Positions 11,226-22,303 of a DNA stretch of 64,000 nucleotides are shown here, piece by piece. The stretch is taken from NCBI RefSeq assembly GCF_029873635.1, contig NC_080427.1, positions 70,854,848 to 70,918,847 of the forward strand, given 5' to 3'. The translations under genes were made by a program, and so were the position numbers. This stretch comes from Malania oleifera. Its lineage: Eukaryota; Streptophyta; Magnoliopsida; Santalales; Ximeniaceae. The notes beneath the pieces are model-generated. The model was given only the letters and a program-made list of their open reading frames with translations, made no database searches and was not told the DNA's origin. Position 1 is the first letter of the stretch. Each line of letters begins with the position of its first letter.

Positions 11226-11669
11226 TGTTAACCTTATAGGTCACACTCGGTTTTGATAATGAAAAATACTGGTAATTGATGGTTATTAAGTTTGTGTGCA
11301 GAATCATACTAACCGGATAATATTGAAGGCATGTGACAACTTGAAGAAAATTGAAGACCACGACATATTTGTTTATTGTAATTTATATTTATCATTTTGG
11401 GTCTATAATAGTAAATAGGAAATGGTCTGTAATAATTAATGCATTACATGCATGATAGGGTAGATAAGCTCAAATGACCATAGGGAAACGAAATGACCGT
11501 AGGGCACATGCCGAATTTTTTCGGTCGGCTCTCAAAGACCTTAGACTAGCCATAGGTAAGCTCAAAAAGACCTAGAATGACCCTAGGATCCACATGCATG
11601 CATAAACATATATTCTTATATGAATAGGGTGAATATATAAAGGAGTTAGAACCGAAATGCATAAAAAGT

Positions 11670-12070
11670 GCATGTTTGGTCGACCAAATCGGGACATATA
11701 AAACATTCAGTCGACCAAACCAATTAGCGGTCAATAGTTTGACCATAGCTCAGTTGACCGTACCTTACCAAGTTCACATGACTTGGTCGACCGAACTCCC
11801 ACCTGCTCAACATTTGACTCCTTGGTCAACCGATCAAATTTATACGGGCAATGCCCTGGTCGACCGAACCCCTACATGGGAGAATCCAACTACCCAGTCG
11901 ACCAAACTACCTAGTTCAAAATCACCTGATCAACCGAACTGCGCGGAATTGTAAAAATCACCCTTGAGACCCTTTTTCCGGTCGACCAAACTTTCAGTTC
12001 ATTTCTTGAATGATCGACCGAACTTTGTCTTTGGTCAATTGAACCTTAAGTCCGGTCAACTGGTTCTCTT
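11670..12070 (+). repeat. U3 array of GGTCGACCGAAC-type motifs (LTR B)
   Basis: About 12 copies spaced 20-55 bp apart, for example at 11675, 11709, 11751, 11783, 11822, 11853, 11896, 11926, 11979 and 12010. Most contain GTCGACC or GTCAACC followed by AAAC or GAAC. The array ends about 120 bp before the TATA box, where enhancer elements usually sit in an LTR. Confidence 0.8.
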
Positions 12071-12191
12071 GGGTTGGACATTTATTTTTACCATGGTTAA
12101 ATTTTTTAAATAGGGTTAGTTATGCTAAAATGTTTCAAAACAATCCTAATAATGTCCATGTGTCCTAGACGGTTATAATTATAGGGTAGTC

Positions 12192-12199
12192 TATATATA
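12192..12199 (+). promoter_or_regulatory. TATA box of LTR B
   Basis: TATATATA followed by CCCCC, in the context GTCTATATATACCCCC, which recurs in LTR D (32894 and 38891). It follows the U3 motif array. Confidence 0.65.
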
Positions 12200-13459
12200 C
12201 CCCCTCATTTACAAAAATTAGTCAAGGATTAGCAATCTTTATTAGCAAAAATCCTCTGAAATTCAAAAAATCCTACTTCCATTTTTAAGCCTCCCACACT
12301 CATTCTTACTCGATTTTATTGCTTAAACCTCTTTGTAAGTGTGCTCGAGTGTTCATCTTAAAGGCTTATACTCTCTCTTGTTATTGATTGATTAAGGTTA
12401 TTTTATTAGAGAGCAGGGCTTCAAGTTTCCTTAGGAGACTTTGCTAACAAGTCTTCCTTAGGAATACTTCGTTGAGTCTTTGAGTTTTGCATTATCATTG
12501 CAATTCTCAAGGAGTTCATATTGGATTTTGATTGCTAAAAATATTTATACATCATTTTCAAAAATATCTCTTGTGCTTATCTTTGAGAAATTTATTTTTA
12601 GATATTTTCTTGAGTGCTAAAAGATCTTTGTTGTTATACCTTTTGATTGAGATTATCATTTTATTACAAAGATGAAATAAATATTTTACAAACCATTGTT
12701 TGAATATCTCTTGTGGTTTATATTGAGAAAAACTTTTGTTAGGATATTTGAAACATACTTGTGATCTTTGTTAGTGCATTGTGATTGAGAATATTATTTT
12801 AACACAAAGATCCTATCACTTACACTCTCACGTACTGATGGGATTATTGGCATTAATTTTGAGAGTAGACATTACATTGAGCTTATCGTATATTATCATT
12901 TGGTAGTGTGCATTTATTTGTGATATAGTGCGTAGTGGTGCATATCTGCTTATGTAAGAAGCATTTCCTTGTACGCAAAATCTTCACATTTGTTGCATTC
13001 CAGGCATGGGCCTGAAGTGGGAGACTGGCCCTATTGAATAGTCCTGAATTGGATTAGACCTGGTTAGGAAAGTTAGGTGCATCATCCTGGTAAGGTGTAG
13101 GTTAAGGTCAACCTCGCTAATTTACCTAATTGTAACCAATGTCGCTCCCCCAGTGAAGTGAGCCATTAGTAATCCTTGGGCTTGCGAGCTTGAGGCGAAG
13201 ACGTAGGTAATATTGACCGAACCTCGATAACATATCGTGTGTGCATTTTATTTTCCATAATTTATTCATCATATATGTATGTTATATTGTGAATGTCATG
13301 CATGATTTAATTTCTGCACATTTTATTTATCTGCACATTTAGAACTGTATAGACAGACCCTAGGTTGCGAATATACTGCTATTAGATTAGCTAAACCTAG
13401 GAGATAAATTTTAAAACTCCAATTCACCCCCCTTTTGGGAATACACCAAAGCTAACAAT

Positions 13460-13472
13460 TGGTATCCGAGTC
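13460..13472 (+). promoter_or_regulatory. Primer-binding site of copia B (initiator-Met type)
   Basis: TGGTATCCGAGTC two bases after the LTR end. The intact form in element I is TGGTATCAGAGC, so this copy has changed bases. Confidence 0.75.
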
Positions 13473-13509
13473 TTGTGATTTGACTTAAACGTTTTTGCTA
13501 AATATTGGG

Positions 13510-14690
13510 ATGGCTTAAATTGGTGTATCCCCATTCAAAAAGGGACGATCACCTTCCAGTCCTCCATTATTTTGTGGTGTTGATTACACCGCCTAGAAAA
13601 TTAGAATGAACATTTTTATAAAATTTAGGAATTGGAGGGCCTGGCAGGTGATCGATAAAGGAATATTTATGTCAGTAGAAAATGATATTAATTTGTTGCA
13701 TGCAAATTCACATGCCATGGACATGCTATACCGTGCTTTAGACTCTAATATTTTGCTTGAGATTATGGTATGTACAAATGTAAGGGAGATTTGGGTTGAG
13801 CTGGAAAAGAGATATGGAGAGACCTAGGAAAAGGAAACCATCACTCTAAAGATGTCATGTTCAAATGATCAGGGAGTGGTAAGTGATAGGGATAGTGCAT
13901 CAATAGAACATGAGGTATATGATTCTCACTCTTACTCATTTGAGGATTCATGTGTTGAATGTTGTGTTGCTACATGTGCTGAATCATCTATTTAATATTG
14001 TGATAATCTTGTTATTGATGCACGTGATGATTCTTGTGAAAAATATTGCAATATACTATATGATGAATCATTTGGTATTCCTTGTGAAAATACTGTTGTT
14101 GTTGCATGCAATGATTCAAGTTAAAATTATTATGTTAATTCTTTTGATGAATCGTGTGCTGAATTGATAAATGAAAGCATGCCTTCGTGTGAAAAAACTG
14201 GAAAATGCTTTATTGAAAATGAATAAGTTCCTAGTTAGGGTGAACAAGAAGAAGGTATCTTTCAAAAATTAAAAAGAAAGGATAGCTCAACAATTAGAAA
14301 AATTGAAGGAATATCATGCTATCCTTGAGAAGAAAAAGTTTAAGAAGGTCTTGAAAATCATCTTCTTAGAAAAAAAAATGACAATTATTCTAAAATGATT
14401 TTCAAATCTAAGAAGTATAGTTCAAATAAACCCTTTGGAACTGAATGAAATACATATTTTGATAAGGGTGCATCTTGTGAATCACATTGTCATGCCTAAT
14501 TGAGTAAAAAGAGATTAAATAAGCATACTCTTTTATGTATATTCAATACTTGCTTATTTTGCAAAATTATGTGGCACGTGTGGTTTAACTGTCCATTTAG
14601 AAGTGCAAGAGGCTTATAAAAGGAAATTAAATGGATAATCAACAAGGCAAATCCCATAGGACCAAAGGAAAAATGGATTTAAATTAAAAT
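13510..14690 (+). pseudogene. gag: Copia B gag with internal deletion
   Basis: The start ATG at 13510 is followed at codon 3 by TAA. The frame then gives IGVSPFKKG, PPLFCGVDYT and NWRAWQVIDKG, matching the N-terminus of the element I gag. At about 13830 (ELEKRYGET, stop) the sequence jumps to an acidic Ser/Cys-rich part comparable to residues 340-380 of that gag. About 200 residues of the central capsid region and the first zinc knuckle are therefore missing. The coiled-coil part is broken by stops near 14225-14330. A last CCHC-like knuckle CLFCKIMWHVWFNC lies at 14550-14595. Confidence 0.75.
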
Positions 14691-15050
14691 TATCAAATTA
14701 GTTATTTTTCTCCTTAGACCCTAGGACTAGATTTAGGGGGTAGTGATGATTAAAAGGCTAGGAAGTGGTCTATGCTTAAAATTCCAAAACTTAGTATTTG
14801 CATTCTCTCTATACTATTTTGTTATGCTAAGATTAAAATCCACTTTCAAAATGGACAAAGCACTTTTGCTTGGTAAACAATTCAAATTGCTTAACTCTTG
14901 CTTAAATATGGATATTTAAAGTTAAGCATACTATGTCCATTGCACAAGTTTGAGTTTTAGGAAATGAATCCTTCTATTTTATGCATCTTTTCCTAAACTC
15001 ATCTTTGAATATGAAATGCCTAAATCAAAATCAAGTCATCACTCAAGGCT
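14691..15050 (+). other. 3' non-coding stretch of copia B
   Basis: AT-rich sequence starting with the tail of gag and a GGGGGTAGTGATGATT phrase. The part around 14920-15010 resembles element D near 34940-35010. I see no pol domain in either strand. Confidence 0.5.
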
Positions 15051-15862
15051 CTTTTTAATAACGCAAGGATTTTTTCAAAAATGATTTTCAAAATGAAAAT
15101 AGGAGAAGCTAGGGTTTTTGCTCAAAGATAATTTATTGCAAATAAAAAGATGAGCTCTTGAATCTTACAATGGAATGCTCAAAGATTCACAAGCACTAAA
15201 TTTTTATCCAAAAATATTTATCAAGAAAATAGTGGGAGAAACTCAAGATCAACTCTTTAAAAAGATTTTTCAAATAAATACAAATAGGTGAGTAGATGAT
15301 CTTATGATGTGAAAAATAAATGCCCCAATAGAATGTTTTTTCAGCAACCCTCAAGAGCAATAAACTTGCAAATGAAGGGAGTGAAAGAAGATCAAATGCG
15401 CTCTTAAAATATTTTTCAAAAGAATAAGAATAGGAGAGTGAATGCTTTCTTGCTTTTGAAAGAATATGAGAAATAGAGCCCAAAATGTTTTAGAGGATAT
15501 TCATGATAAACAAAAGTATTAAAATGAGCTTTAAGTGGGCTATATATAGACTTTCCCAAAATTTGACCATTAAGGGACATGGTGGGCATTAATTTAGTTG
15601 TTTAATTAAAAATTAATGACATTTTTATGCAAAAAAATTGCCTAACCCAAGAGGTTTAGTTGACTGGGAACAGCGCCGGTCGACTGGTCTTAAGCGATTT
15701 CCAAACCTTCGATAGTTCAGTCGGCCGGGTTCAAGATCCGGTCTGTCGGATCAAGAGGCTGGTCAACTGACCTTTTCAGTATGGGTCGGATGGCTGGGGC
15801 TTTATGAATCAAACCAAAAGAGTAGGCCAGTCGACTAGGGCTTATAAAATGTTAAATAGTCG
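15051..15862 (-). repeat. Copia LTR fragment E (U3/R part), minus strand
   Basis: On the minus strand the U3 motif array (15840 to 15655; forms AGTCGACTGG, GGTCAACTGACC, CGGTCGACTGG) leads to a TATA box at 15548-15541 and then R/U5-like sequence with Phe/Lys-type AT runs. The LTR start and U5 end are not seen; F begins at 15863. A 95-codon open frame at 15196-15483 shows no retroviral domain and I do not count it as a gene. Confidence 0.6.
15541..15548 (-). promoter_or_regulatory. TATA box of LTR fragment E
   Basis: TATATATA in the context GTCTATATATAGCCC on the minus strand, just after the motif array. Confidence 0.6.
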
Positions 15863-17404
15863 TGAAAAGTAAGGTGTGCTCCCAAGAGGGGGGGAGGGAT
15901 GAATTGATTTTTTAAAACTTCTTTGGAACTTTTAGTTTTTATCCTTGTTGATTACAACCACACTTTATTAAACAAATAGATTACGTTGTTTATTCAAATT
16001 TTATAATTTTAAAATCAATTATCTTTTTAAACAATAAACAATGATAACTTGAATGGCTCCAATCAATCTGAAAAGTCTTGTAGAATAATTGAGATAATCA
16101 CACACAATATGAATTAGGTGTGTACTATGCAAATTTTCAACTTTTGGCAAATCCACACAGTTAATATAATTGTAGGAATTTAAAGAGATTTAGGAAGAGG
16201 AGAGATACACCGAATTTTTACAAGGTTCGGCCTACAACCTACGTCCTTGTCTCAAGCAACCACTGTGAGGATTTCAACTTTCTTTATTAGGCCAAAGTTA
16301 CAACCTCTTTCCTTCTCAGGTGGAGTCCCTCTCTAATGAGAAATTCCCTCTTCCTAGGCAACGATCCAATAACCTGAATCGTTAATACAATACAAAAACA
16401 AGAACAGCTTTAGTTCGTACAAGAACACTCTCAGTTATAGCAGATTTGTACAATTAAAATCACAAGATACTTCAACAATTTAATTAATATAAAGAGATGA
16501 AGATTAGAGTAAATATCACTGGGGTTCTTTGGATTTAGAAAATCTCAGTTAGCACATGAGAACCATGAGCTTTAATTCTGAAAGATCACAACTGATATTT
16601 CAACAAGAATATTAGCAAGAGCTTTGGAGAGTAGAAAGATTTTAGCTTGATTTCTATTTGTAAGTGTGTGATTAATATTAAGGTTTCACATGTATTTATA
16701 AATAGAAAATCCTTAATTTTTGTATTCCTCAAGTTTACTTGTAGTATTCCCTAAGTTTGTGCATAGTTTGAGGTCCAAGCAATCAATTTTGAAAACTTTC
16801 TCTCGCTCTTTTAAATTTAAATAACCGAAGTTTGGTCAACTGAACTATCGAGGTCAGTCGCCTATGCCTTTAAAATTCAGAAAAATTTCAAAAAAAATAA
16901 TGGGGTCAGTCACCTAATCTTGAGAAGGCAATCGCCTGATGCTATTCTATTTGCTCAATTTATTCAACATAAAATGTCAGTCTACTGATCAGATATGCTA
17001 AATCACCTAAGCTTGCATCTTTTCAGAAACTTTGAATTTCAATAGTTTGATTATTTTATTTTAAAATAAAACTTATAAACATTTTCCAAGATTTTCAAAA
17101 ACTGGTCTCTAAGTTGATAAAGATTCCTAAGAGCTTCAACCATTTATATTGAAAATATGCAAAGTACTTACATGAGACTTTTAAACAACTATAACACTTC
17201 TATTAATAGTTCTTAGCTTCATAAGATATTGTAATATTGAGTTTGAGCTTTTAACAAATTTTGTCAAGCACTTTGATATTGGTCACTTGAGTCACTTGAT
17301 CTTGATACTTGAGTTACCTCAAACATCATCACTTAACCAAATATGTTATGTTCCCTTGATTTGTTATCATCAAATTAAGATTCATAAGCCTTGTTAGACC
17401 AACA
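15863..17404 (-). repeat. 3' LTR of copia F
   Basis: 1,542 bp, starting TGTTGGTCTAAC at 17404 and ending TTACTTTTCA at 15863 on the minus strand. It has a U3 motif array at 16825-17000 (forms CAGTCGCC, GTCACCTAA, GGTCAACTGAAC), a TATA box at 16700-16693 and the conserved U5 block at 16262-16215. The LTR start matches the 5' remnant at 29591. Confidence 0.85.
16693..16700 (-). promoter_or_regulatory. TATA box of LTR F
   Basis: TATAAATA on the minus strand followed by CATG, the same form as in LTR G. Confidence 0.6.
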
Positions 17405-17419
17405 ATCTTCCCCTTTTTG
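17405..17419 (-). promoter_or_regulatory. Polypurine tract of copia F
   Basis: CAAAAAGGGGAAGAT on the minus strand directly before the LTR start TGTTGG. Same layout as in elements D, G and I. Confidence 0.85.
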
Positions 17420-17902
17420 ATGATGACTAATAAGGAGCAAAAGTGAGTGAACCATAATAAGGCTTCCCTTACAATAAGCATACTTTTAACAACATTTGAA
17501 AAGTTAAGCATTAGATATTATCAAAGTCAGTTTTAGATTCAGTTTAAGTTCATATTTCAAGATCAGTATATCAAGTATGAATATCAATATTGTATGTCTC
17601 CATGAATATTTCAAGATGTAATGCACAATTTTGTTTATCTCAGTTGTGCTCAAATTAAAAAAAAAATGCTCTCATTATCTCATATCTCTTTTTTTCCTCA
17701 GTTTTGCTCAAAACTACTCCTCCTTTTAACATCAATTAAAAAGAAAAGAGTGACAATTAAAAACAAAATGCAGTATTAAGCACAAAATAGAGAATGATAT
17801 TCATCAAGATGTAAACAAAGTGTCCAAAACATCATGAGATACATTTAAAAAAAATAAAAACACGGATTTGAGATACAAAGTGCAAATAACAACTAAAAGA
17901 AA
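17420..17902 (-). other. 3' untranslated region of copia F
   Basis: Between the stop of the extra ORF and the polypurine tract. AT-rich, with no domain seen. A small frame at 17329-17511 spans the tract and LTR and is not a gene. Confidence 0.5.
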
Positions 17903-19082
17903 CTAAACAACAACATCAGCTGCTTCTTCATCTTCTCGAGATCTTGCTTCATCCTCACCATCTTCTTCTTTAGTTTCTTCTTCGTCTCCTTCTTTGCCAA
18001 ATCCATCATCACTAGGATTTGCAGAACTAATCTCTATAGGATCTTTTCCTTGGGAAGAACCAGCCAAGTGTTGTTCAATACGACCAACTTGTTGATCCAG
18101 AGTCGAAAATTTGGTTTGAAGAGATGCAAAATTAGTTTAAAGAGATTGAAATCTAGATCTTATGTCACCACTAAAGTCAGTGAATAGTTGATGAAAAGGA
18201 AGATACTAGGAGGGTGCAGCATCAACCTAAGGAGTAGGTTGCTGAAATTGAGGTTGTGGCTCAGAAGTTTGTCTTTAACATCTACCTCCTTTATGAAACC
18301 AACCTTGCTTATATTTCTCATGCCCCATCTATTTGAGTGTGGTAGATGAGAAAAGATCATCATGGGTACGCTTGATAAACAATTCATTTGGGGAAGTTAT
18401 ATGAAGATGATCGAAGAGGAGGTTTAGAATTCCTCCATAAGGAAGAATTAAGCTTGGTAGGTCAAGCTTCTTCCCTTTTAGCAAACACCACATAACAAAG
18501 CAGTCCAAATATGATATGTAGTCATGAGAACCAACCTGAGGAAGGATGTTGTATGTGATGATCTTTTGGAAGATTTATGCCTGAAGGTTTAATTGTTTAT
18601 AAAGTGGGGGGTTTCTAAAGTAAACAGGATGCTCGGTCATGATTAGTGGCAAAAATTCTTCAGGGGTAAATCCTTGTTCCATAATCCATGATTTTCCAAA
18701 GGAAGGACATTCAAATTCTCCTTGGTGAATATTTAAAATAATGGCCAAAGTCTATGGAGTAAGGGCAATGGATTTGCCCATAACTTGAGTAGTAATTATT
18801 GACTCTCCTTTAACAATGTTCGTGTAGAAGATCTTAACTAGGTTAGGTTAGAGTCCTTTGGCTTGATATGCAATGAACTTCTTCCATTATAAGTTCCTAA
18901 ACATGGGTATGATATCGAGAAAATCTTCTTCAAAGAATGTTGTGTCCAAAACCTTACCAAGAATAGGATAAGTCGAGTGAAGATGTTCTATGTATAGAAG
19001 CTTCACATGATTGCTCGATCGAAGAGCTGTTTTCTTGCCGTGAGGATGTTGCCTTATGTCCAACCGTTTTTGTTCTTAGCAT
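17903..19082 (-). pseudogene. Extra ORF of copia F, plant-transposon-protein-like, with stops
   Basis: Read 19082 to 17903, about 393 codons. The ATG opens MLRTKTVGHKATSSRQENSS. One frameshift near 18990 is followed by a single frame to the stop at 17903, broken only by about eight stops. Recognisable phrases are ITTQVMGKSIALTP, EFECPSFGKSWIMEQGF, YNILPQVGSHDYISYLDCF, LILPYGGILNLLFDHL and ELFIKRTHDDLF. A Gln/Pro-rich linker, a heptad-like segment (TKFSTLDQQVGRIEQHL) and an acidic Glu/Asp-rich tail follow. The phrases resemble proteins annotated in plants as 'putative plant transposon protein'; the function is unknown. Position after pol is where Sirevirus-type copia carry an envelope-like ORF, but I see no signal peptide or membrane span. 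Most stops are one C-to-T change from Gln or Arg codons. Confidence 0.65.
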
Positions 19083-19539
19083 TGAGAGTTCCAGAGAAAA
19101 ACCAAACGGTAAAACCCTAGAAATTTATAAGGAGAAGATGTAGGATGATGTTCTTCAAGTTGTAATTAGATGATTTTGAGAGTAGAGACACTCAGGTTCA
19201 AAAGAAACTGAGGCAAAAGAAGAGACAAATGAGAGTCAGGTGCTTGGGTTTTTGAAAAATTAGGGTTTCGTGCACTTGAAGTATTTAAATTTCCGTCAGT
19301 TAGTTTGACTGAAATTGAGATCAATCACCTGACCTTTTAGCATATTGAAAATTTTCCCAAATAGTAGCATATCAGTCGATTAATGCTCAAAGGTTAGTCA
19401 CCTGAATTTGCTTATTTTTAAAAACTAAGAAAGTTAGAAAGGATTTAGTTGAATGAGACTTATAGTTCAGTCGCCCAACCTCTTTTACCTTTGAATTTTG
19501 ACTTAGTAACTCATCCAATTGTCTCTCTAAACAACTTCT
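19083..19539 (-). other. Intergenic stretch between pol end and the extra ORF
   Basis: Holds the motif array, TATA-like box and leader described separately. No protein-coding domain is seen between the end of RNase H and the ATG at 19082. Confidence 0.5.
19270..19500 (-). promoter_or_regulatory. Internal LTR-like promoter ahead of the extra ORF
   Basis: On the minus strand four to five motif copies (near 19475, 19400, 19375, 19345; forms GGCGACTGAAC, GGTGACTAA, AATCGACTGA) are followed by a TATA-like TTTAAATAC at about 19289-19281. About 200 bp of pyrimidine-rich leader then runs to the ATG at 19082. This is the same order as U3 array, TATA and leader in the LTRs, but it is inside the element. 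Promoter activity is inferred from layout only. Confidence 0.45.
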
Positions 19540-20122
19540 CTACAGTGTAACAATCCTAGGTTCACGTCTTATGGATATAAACCTATGATTTGAAAGAGGT
19601 TTTGTAAAAATATCTGCCCATTGGTCACTTGTATTCACAAATTCAAATGAGATATCTTCTTTTTGCATATGATCTCTTAAGAAGTGATGTCTTATGTCTA
19701 TATGCTTGGTTCTTGAGTGTAATATAGGATTTTTGGAGATATTTATAACACTGGTATTATCACACTTTATAAGTATAGATAAATATTCTAATTTAAAATC
19801 CTTTAATTGTTGTTTCATATAGTGAGTTTGTGCACAACAGCTCCTTGCTCCCATATACTTAGCTTCAGCAGTAGACAAGGCTAGGAAATTTTGTTTCTTG
19901 GATAATCAAGATAGAAGAGATCATCCTAGAAAGTTATAAGTACCATTTGTGTTTTTTCTATCAATTTTACATCCATCATAATCAGCATCTGAATAGCTAA
20001 TCATCTTAAAGTCGATGTCCCTAGGATACCGTAGATCGAAGTCAATAGTACCCATTAAATACATTAGGATTCTTTTTATGACTATTTAGTGAGATTCCTT
20101 AGGGGCTGACTGAAACCGAGCA
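19540..20122 (-). pseudogene. pol: Copia F pol C-terminal part: RT end and RNase H
   Basis: Continues the RT cut at 27735. From 20122 it reads [10 protein letters not shown], then the RNase H motif YSDADYDGCKIDRK near 19990-19950. An open frame from 19878 has [42 protein letters not shown] and ADIFTKPLS. The catalytic Asp, Glu and Asp positions appear kept. Stops lie near 20070 and 19910, and the very end is shifted (REPRIVTL instead of RELGLLH). Very close to the RNase H of element I. Confidence 0.85.
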
Positions 20123-22246
20123 TGTTGGTCTTACAAAACTTAAAATCTTGTTTTGATGATAAAAAATTAGAGGAACTTGACATATTTGGCTAAGTGATGT
20201 TGTGACATAACTTAAGAAAAAGAATACAAGGTCTGGTGCTCACAAAGATCATTAAAATCTTATACTACAAAGAAAGATGATCAAATGAAGCTTAAAAGGC
20301 ATGGATTCAGAGATGATCTAATAAAGCTTGAAGGTCATGAGAGCATGAATGAGAACTTGTACATTAAAGCTTGACGACAAGATGAAGCAATAGAAAGACA
20401 AGCATGAAGACTTAAGTGCTTCATATTTGTCAAAAGTCCTAAAGAAGTCTTTATGTAAGTACTTCATATTTAAATATCTTATGGAAATATGTCGAAAGTT
20501 CTTTTAGGGGCAATTATGGGCTTAGAGACCTTATTTAATACCCCAAAAAATGTTTTATAAGAAATCAAAGCAAGGGAGCAAAAAGGATTTTTGAAAACTA
20601 AAAAAAATATTTTGAAATTGGTCTGCCTAGATAACTGAGGTGCACCCTCAGAAGCCTGAAGATGTACTTCAGAAGACAGAAGAATTAGTTTAATCTACTG
20701 AAGATTTTTCTAAAGGAATATGGAAGAGACAATACACCCTCAAAAGGCTTAAACCCTCAATTCAGTCATCTAATCTGGGACTTCAGACGACTAAACCCTC
20801 AGTTTAGTCGTCTGACGCTGTGTCCCGTTCAAATTTTTTAGTGTGTTAAGGAACATCAGAAGACTAAACCTGATACTTCAGTCGTCTAAACACTATTAAA
20901 GGTTAAAAATTTTAAATGGTTTAAATTTCAAATAATGGTTTCTTGTGCCCCAAATTTTATAAAAACTTGGAAGACACTCCAAGTAATCTTGGGCAACACG
21001 AAATTACTTTTCTAAGCCTATAAATACATGGTTTTGCAAATCAAATGATAACAAAAAAGAACCAAGAATTGAGAAATCTGTTTCAAAGTTGAAAGAACAC
21101 TTGCTCTTTCAAAGCTATCTCTTGCTCACTCATTGCAAAATCTGATTTGCTAAGAATACTGAAGTGCTGATCCATCCTACTCTGATTTCTACTGTTGATA
21201 CACATCTAGAGAAGGATATTGATGAATTCTTACTAGAGTTTCAATCTTATTTTAGCTTGATATTTAAATATTGAAGTATCTAGTGTTTGAAATTGAGGTA
21301 ATCTGCTCTATATGAGAGTGCTATTGTACAAAGAGACTATCTCTTATTTTCTTGTTGTGATTAATGATTCGAGGTTGTTGGATTGTTGACCGAGTGTGGG
21401 ATATCACTTGGAGAGGCATTGCTCTAGCCTATCAAAGGAGTGACCAAGTGTGGGGTATCACTTGGAGAGGCGTTGCTGTAGCCTATTGAAGGAGTGTTTG
21501 AGTGTGGGGTATCGCTTGTAACAATTTGTTCCACCCAAAAAGGAATGATATAGTTGAATCCTTCAACGGTATTGGTGAAGGAAGAGGACGTAGGCTGGGG
21601 ATATGCCGAACCTCATAAAAACGTTGTGTCACTTTCCTTCCTTACTTTCTTTATATATCAGCACATATAAACTACGTGTTTGAGTTTAATTTTTGATCAT
21701 ATACACTACGTTGATGAGATATTAAATAAACTTAAGACTAATTTGAGTTTGGGATTTGCGAAAACCAAAAGGAAGTATGTTGGTTGATCAATACAAATTG
21801 CAGAAACCATAAGAGAGTACGTTGATTGGTTAACATGCAAGACTAATTAACTAAAATTTTATTTAAAGTCCAAGGTCTTGGAAAGAGTGTTGGGTTTAGT
21901 ATTGAGCATCATATTGAGAAATAAAATCCATCAATATAGGACTTACATTTATTTAAAAGGCTACAAATGAACAAATATCTTGAATTCTTGTAAAAGCTGA
22001 GAATTGCCAAGAAGTTGCATATTATATTTTGAGGTGGTATCTTTGGTTGTTTGCTTTGAAGTTGTTGATTGGTTGATTGAGTTTTGATTACTTGTGTCTT
22101 GTTTTGGTTTTTTGATTGAATAAGTAAATAAGCTTATGTTGTGTGATTGTTAAATCAACAAGAGGTTAAGAATTATTGAAAAAAATTATACAAAAATTTT
22201 AATAACCCAATTCACCCCTCCTCTTGGGACTACACCTTAACTTTCA
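20123..22246 (+). repeat. 5' LTR of copia G
   Basis: 2,124 bp, TGTTGGTCTTAC to CTTTCA. U3 motif array 20640-20890 (forms CAGACGACTAAACC, TTAGTCGTCTGA, CAGAAGACTAAAC), TATA box 21019, conserved U5 block 21586-21640. A CCGAGTGTGGGGTATCACTTGG-like phrase is repeated three times near 21390-21510; the 3' LTR has it too. Confidence 0.9.
21019..21026 (+). promoter_or_regulatory. TATA box of LTR G (5' copy)
   Basis: TATAAATA in the context GCCTATAAATACATGG, matching 26527-26534 in the 3' LTR and resembling LTR I. Confidence 0.7.
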
Positions 22247-22248
22247 AT

Positions 22249-22260
22249 TGGTATCAGAGA
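22249..22260 (+). promoter_or_regulatory. Primer-binding site of copia G (initiator-Met type)
   Basis: TGGTATCAGAGA two bases after the LTR end. It matches the element I site in 11 of 12 bases. Confidence 0.85.
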
Positions 22261-22303
22261 GGGGTTGTAGCAAATCCTAACTAGTAGCTACATAAAGATC
22301 TAT

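Larger units (their letters stand above)
11226..13457 (+). repeat. 5' LTR of copia B
   Basis: 2,232 bp from TGTTAACC to GCTAACA. It has a U3 motif array (11670-12070, about 12 copies of forms like GGTCGACCGAAC), a TATA box at 12192, an R/U5 with repeated ATCTCTTGTG-type phrases, and the conserved U5 block at 13196-13240. The CACCCCCC...GGGAATACACC end is shared with all the copia LTRs here. Confidence 0.85.
11226..15050 (+). mobile_element. Copia element B, gag remnant without pol, 3' end missing
   Basis: A 5' LTR (11226-13457), an initiator-Met primer site, a gag with a large internal deletion and about 350 bp of 3' non-coding DNA, then a switch to a minus-strand LTR near 15050. No protease, integrase or RT is present and no 3' LTR is seen. 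The non-coding tail resembles that of element D near 34600-35080 (a GAGTTTTAG-type stretch followed by CCTAAACTCAT). B and solo LTR J belong to one LTR family: their starts match, with a shared TATAGGTCA and GATAATGA. Confidence 0.7.

Noticed and set aside
15196..15483. 95-codon minus-strand frame
   Set aside because: Lies in R/U5-like sequence of LTR fragment E with no recognisable domain.
21390..21510. Regular repeats near 21390-21510 that could suggest a CRISPR-like array
   Set aside because: Three imperfect copies inside a plant LTR, repeated in its partner LTR; ordinary LTR sub-repeats.
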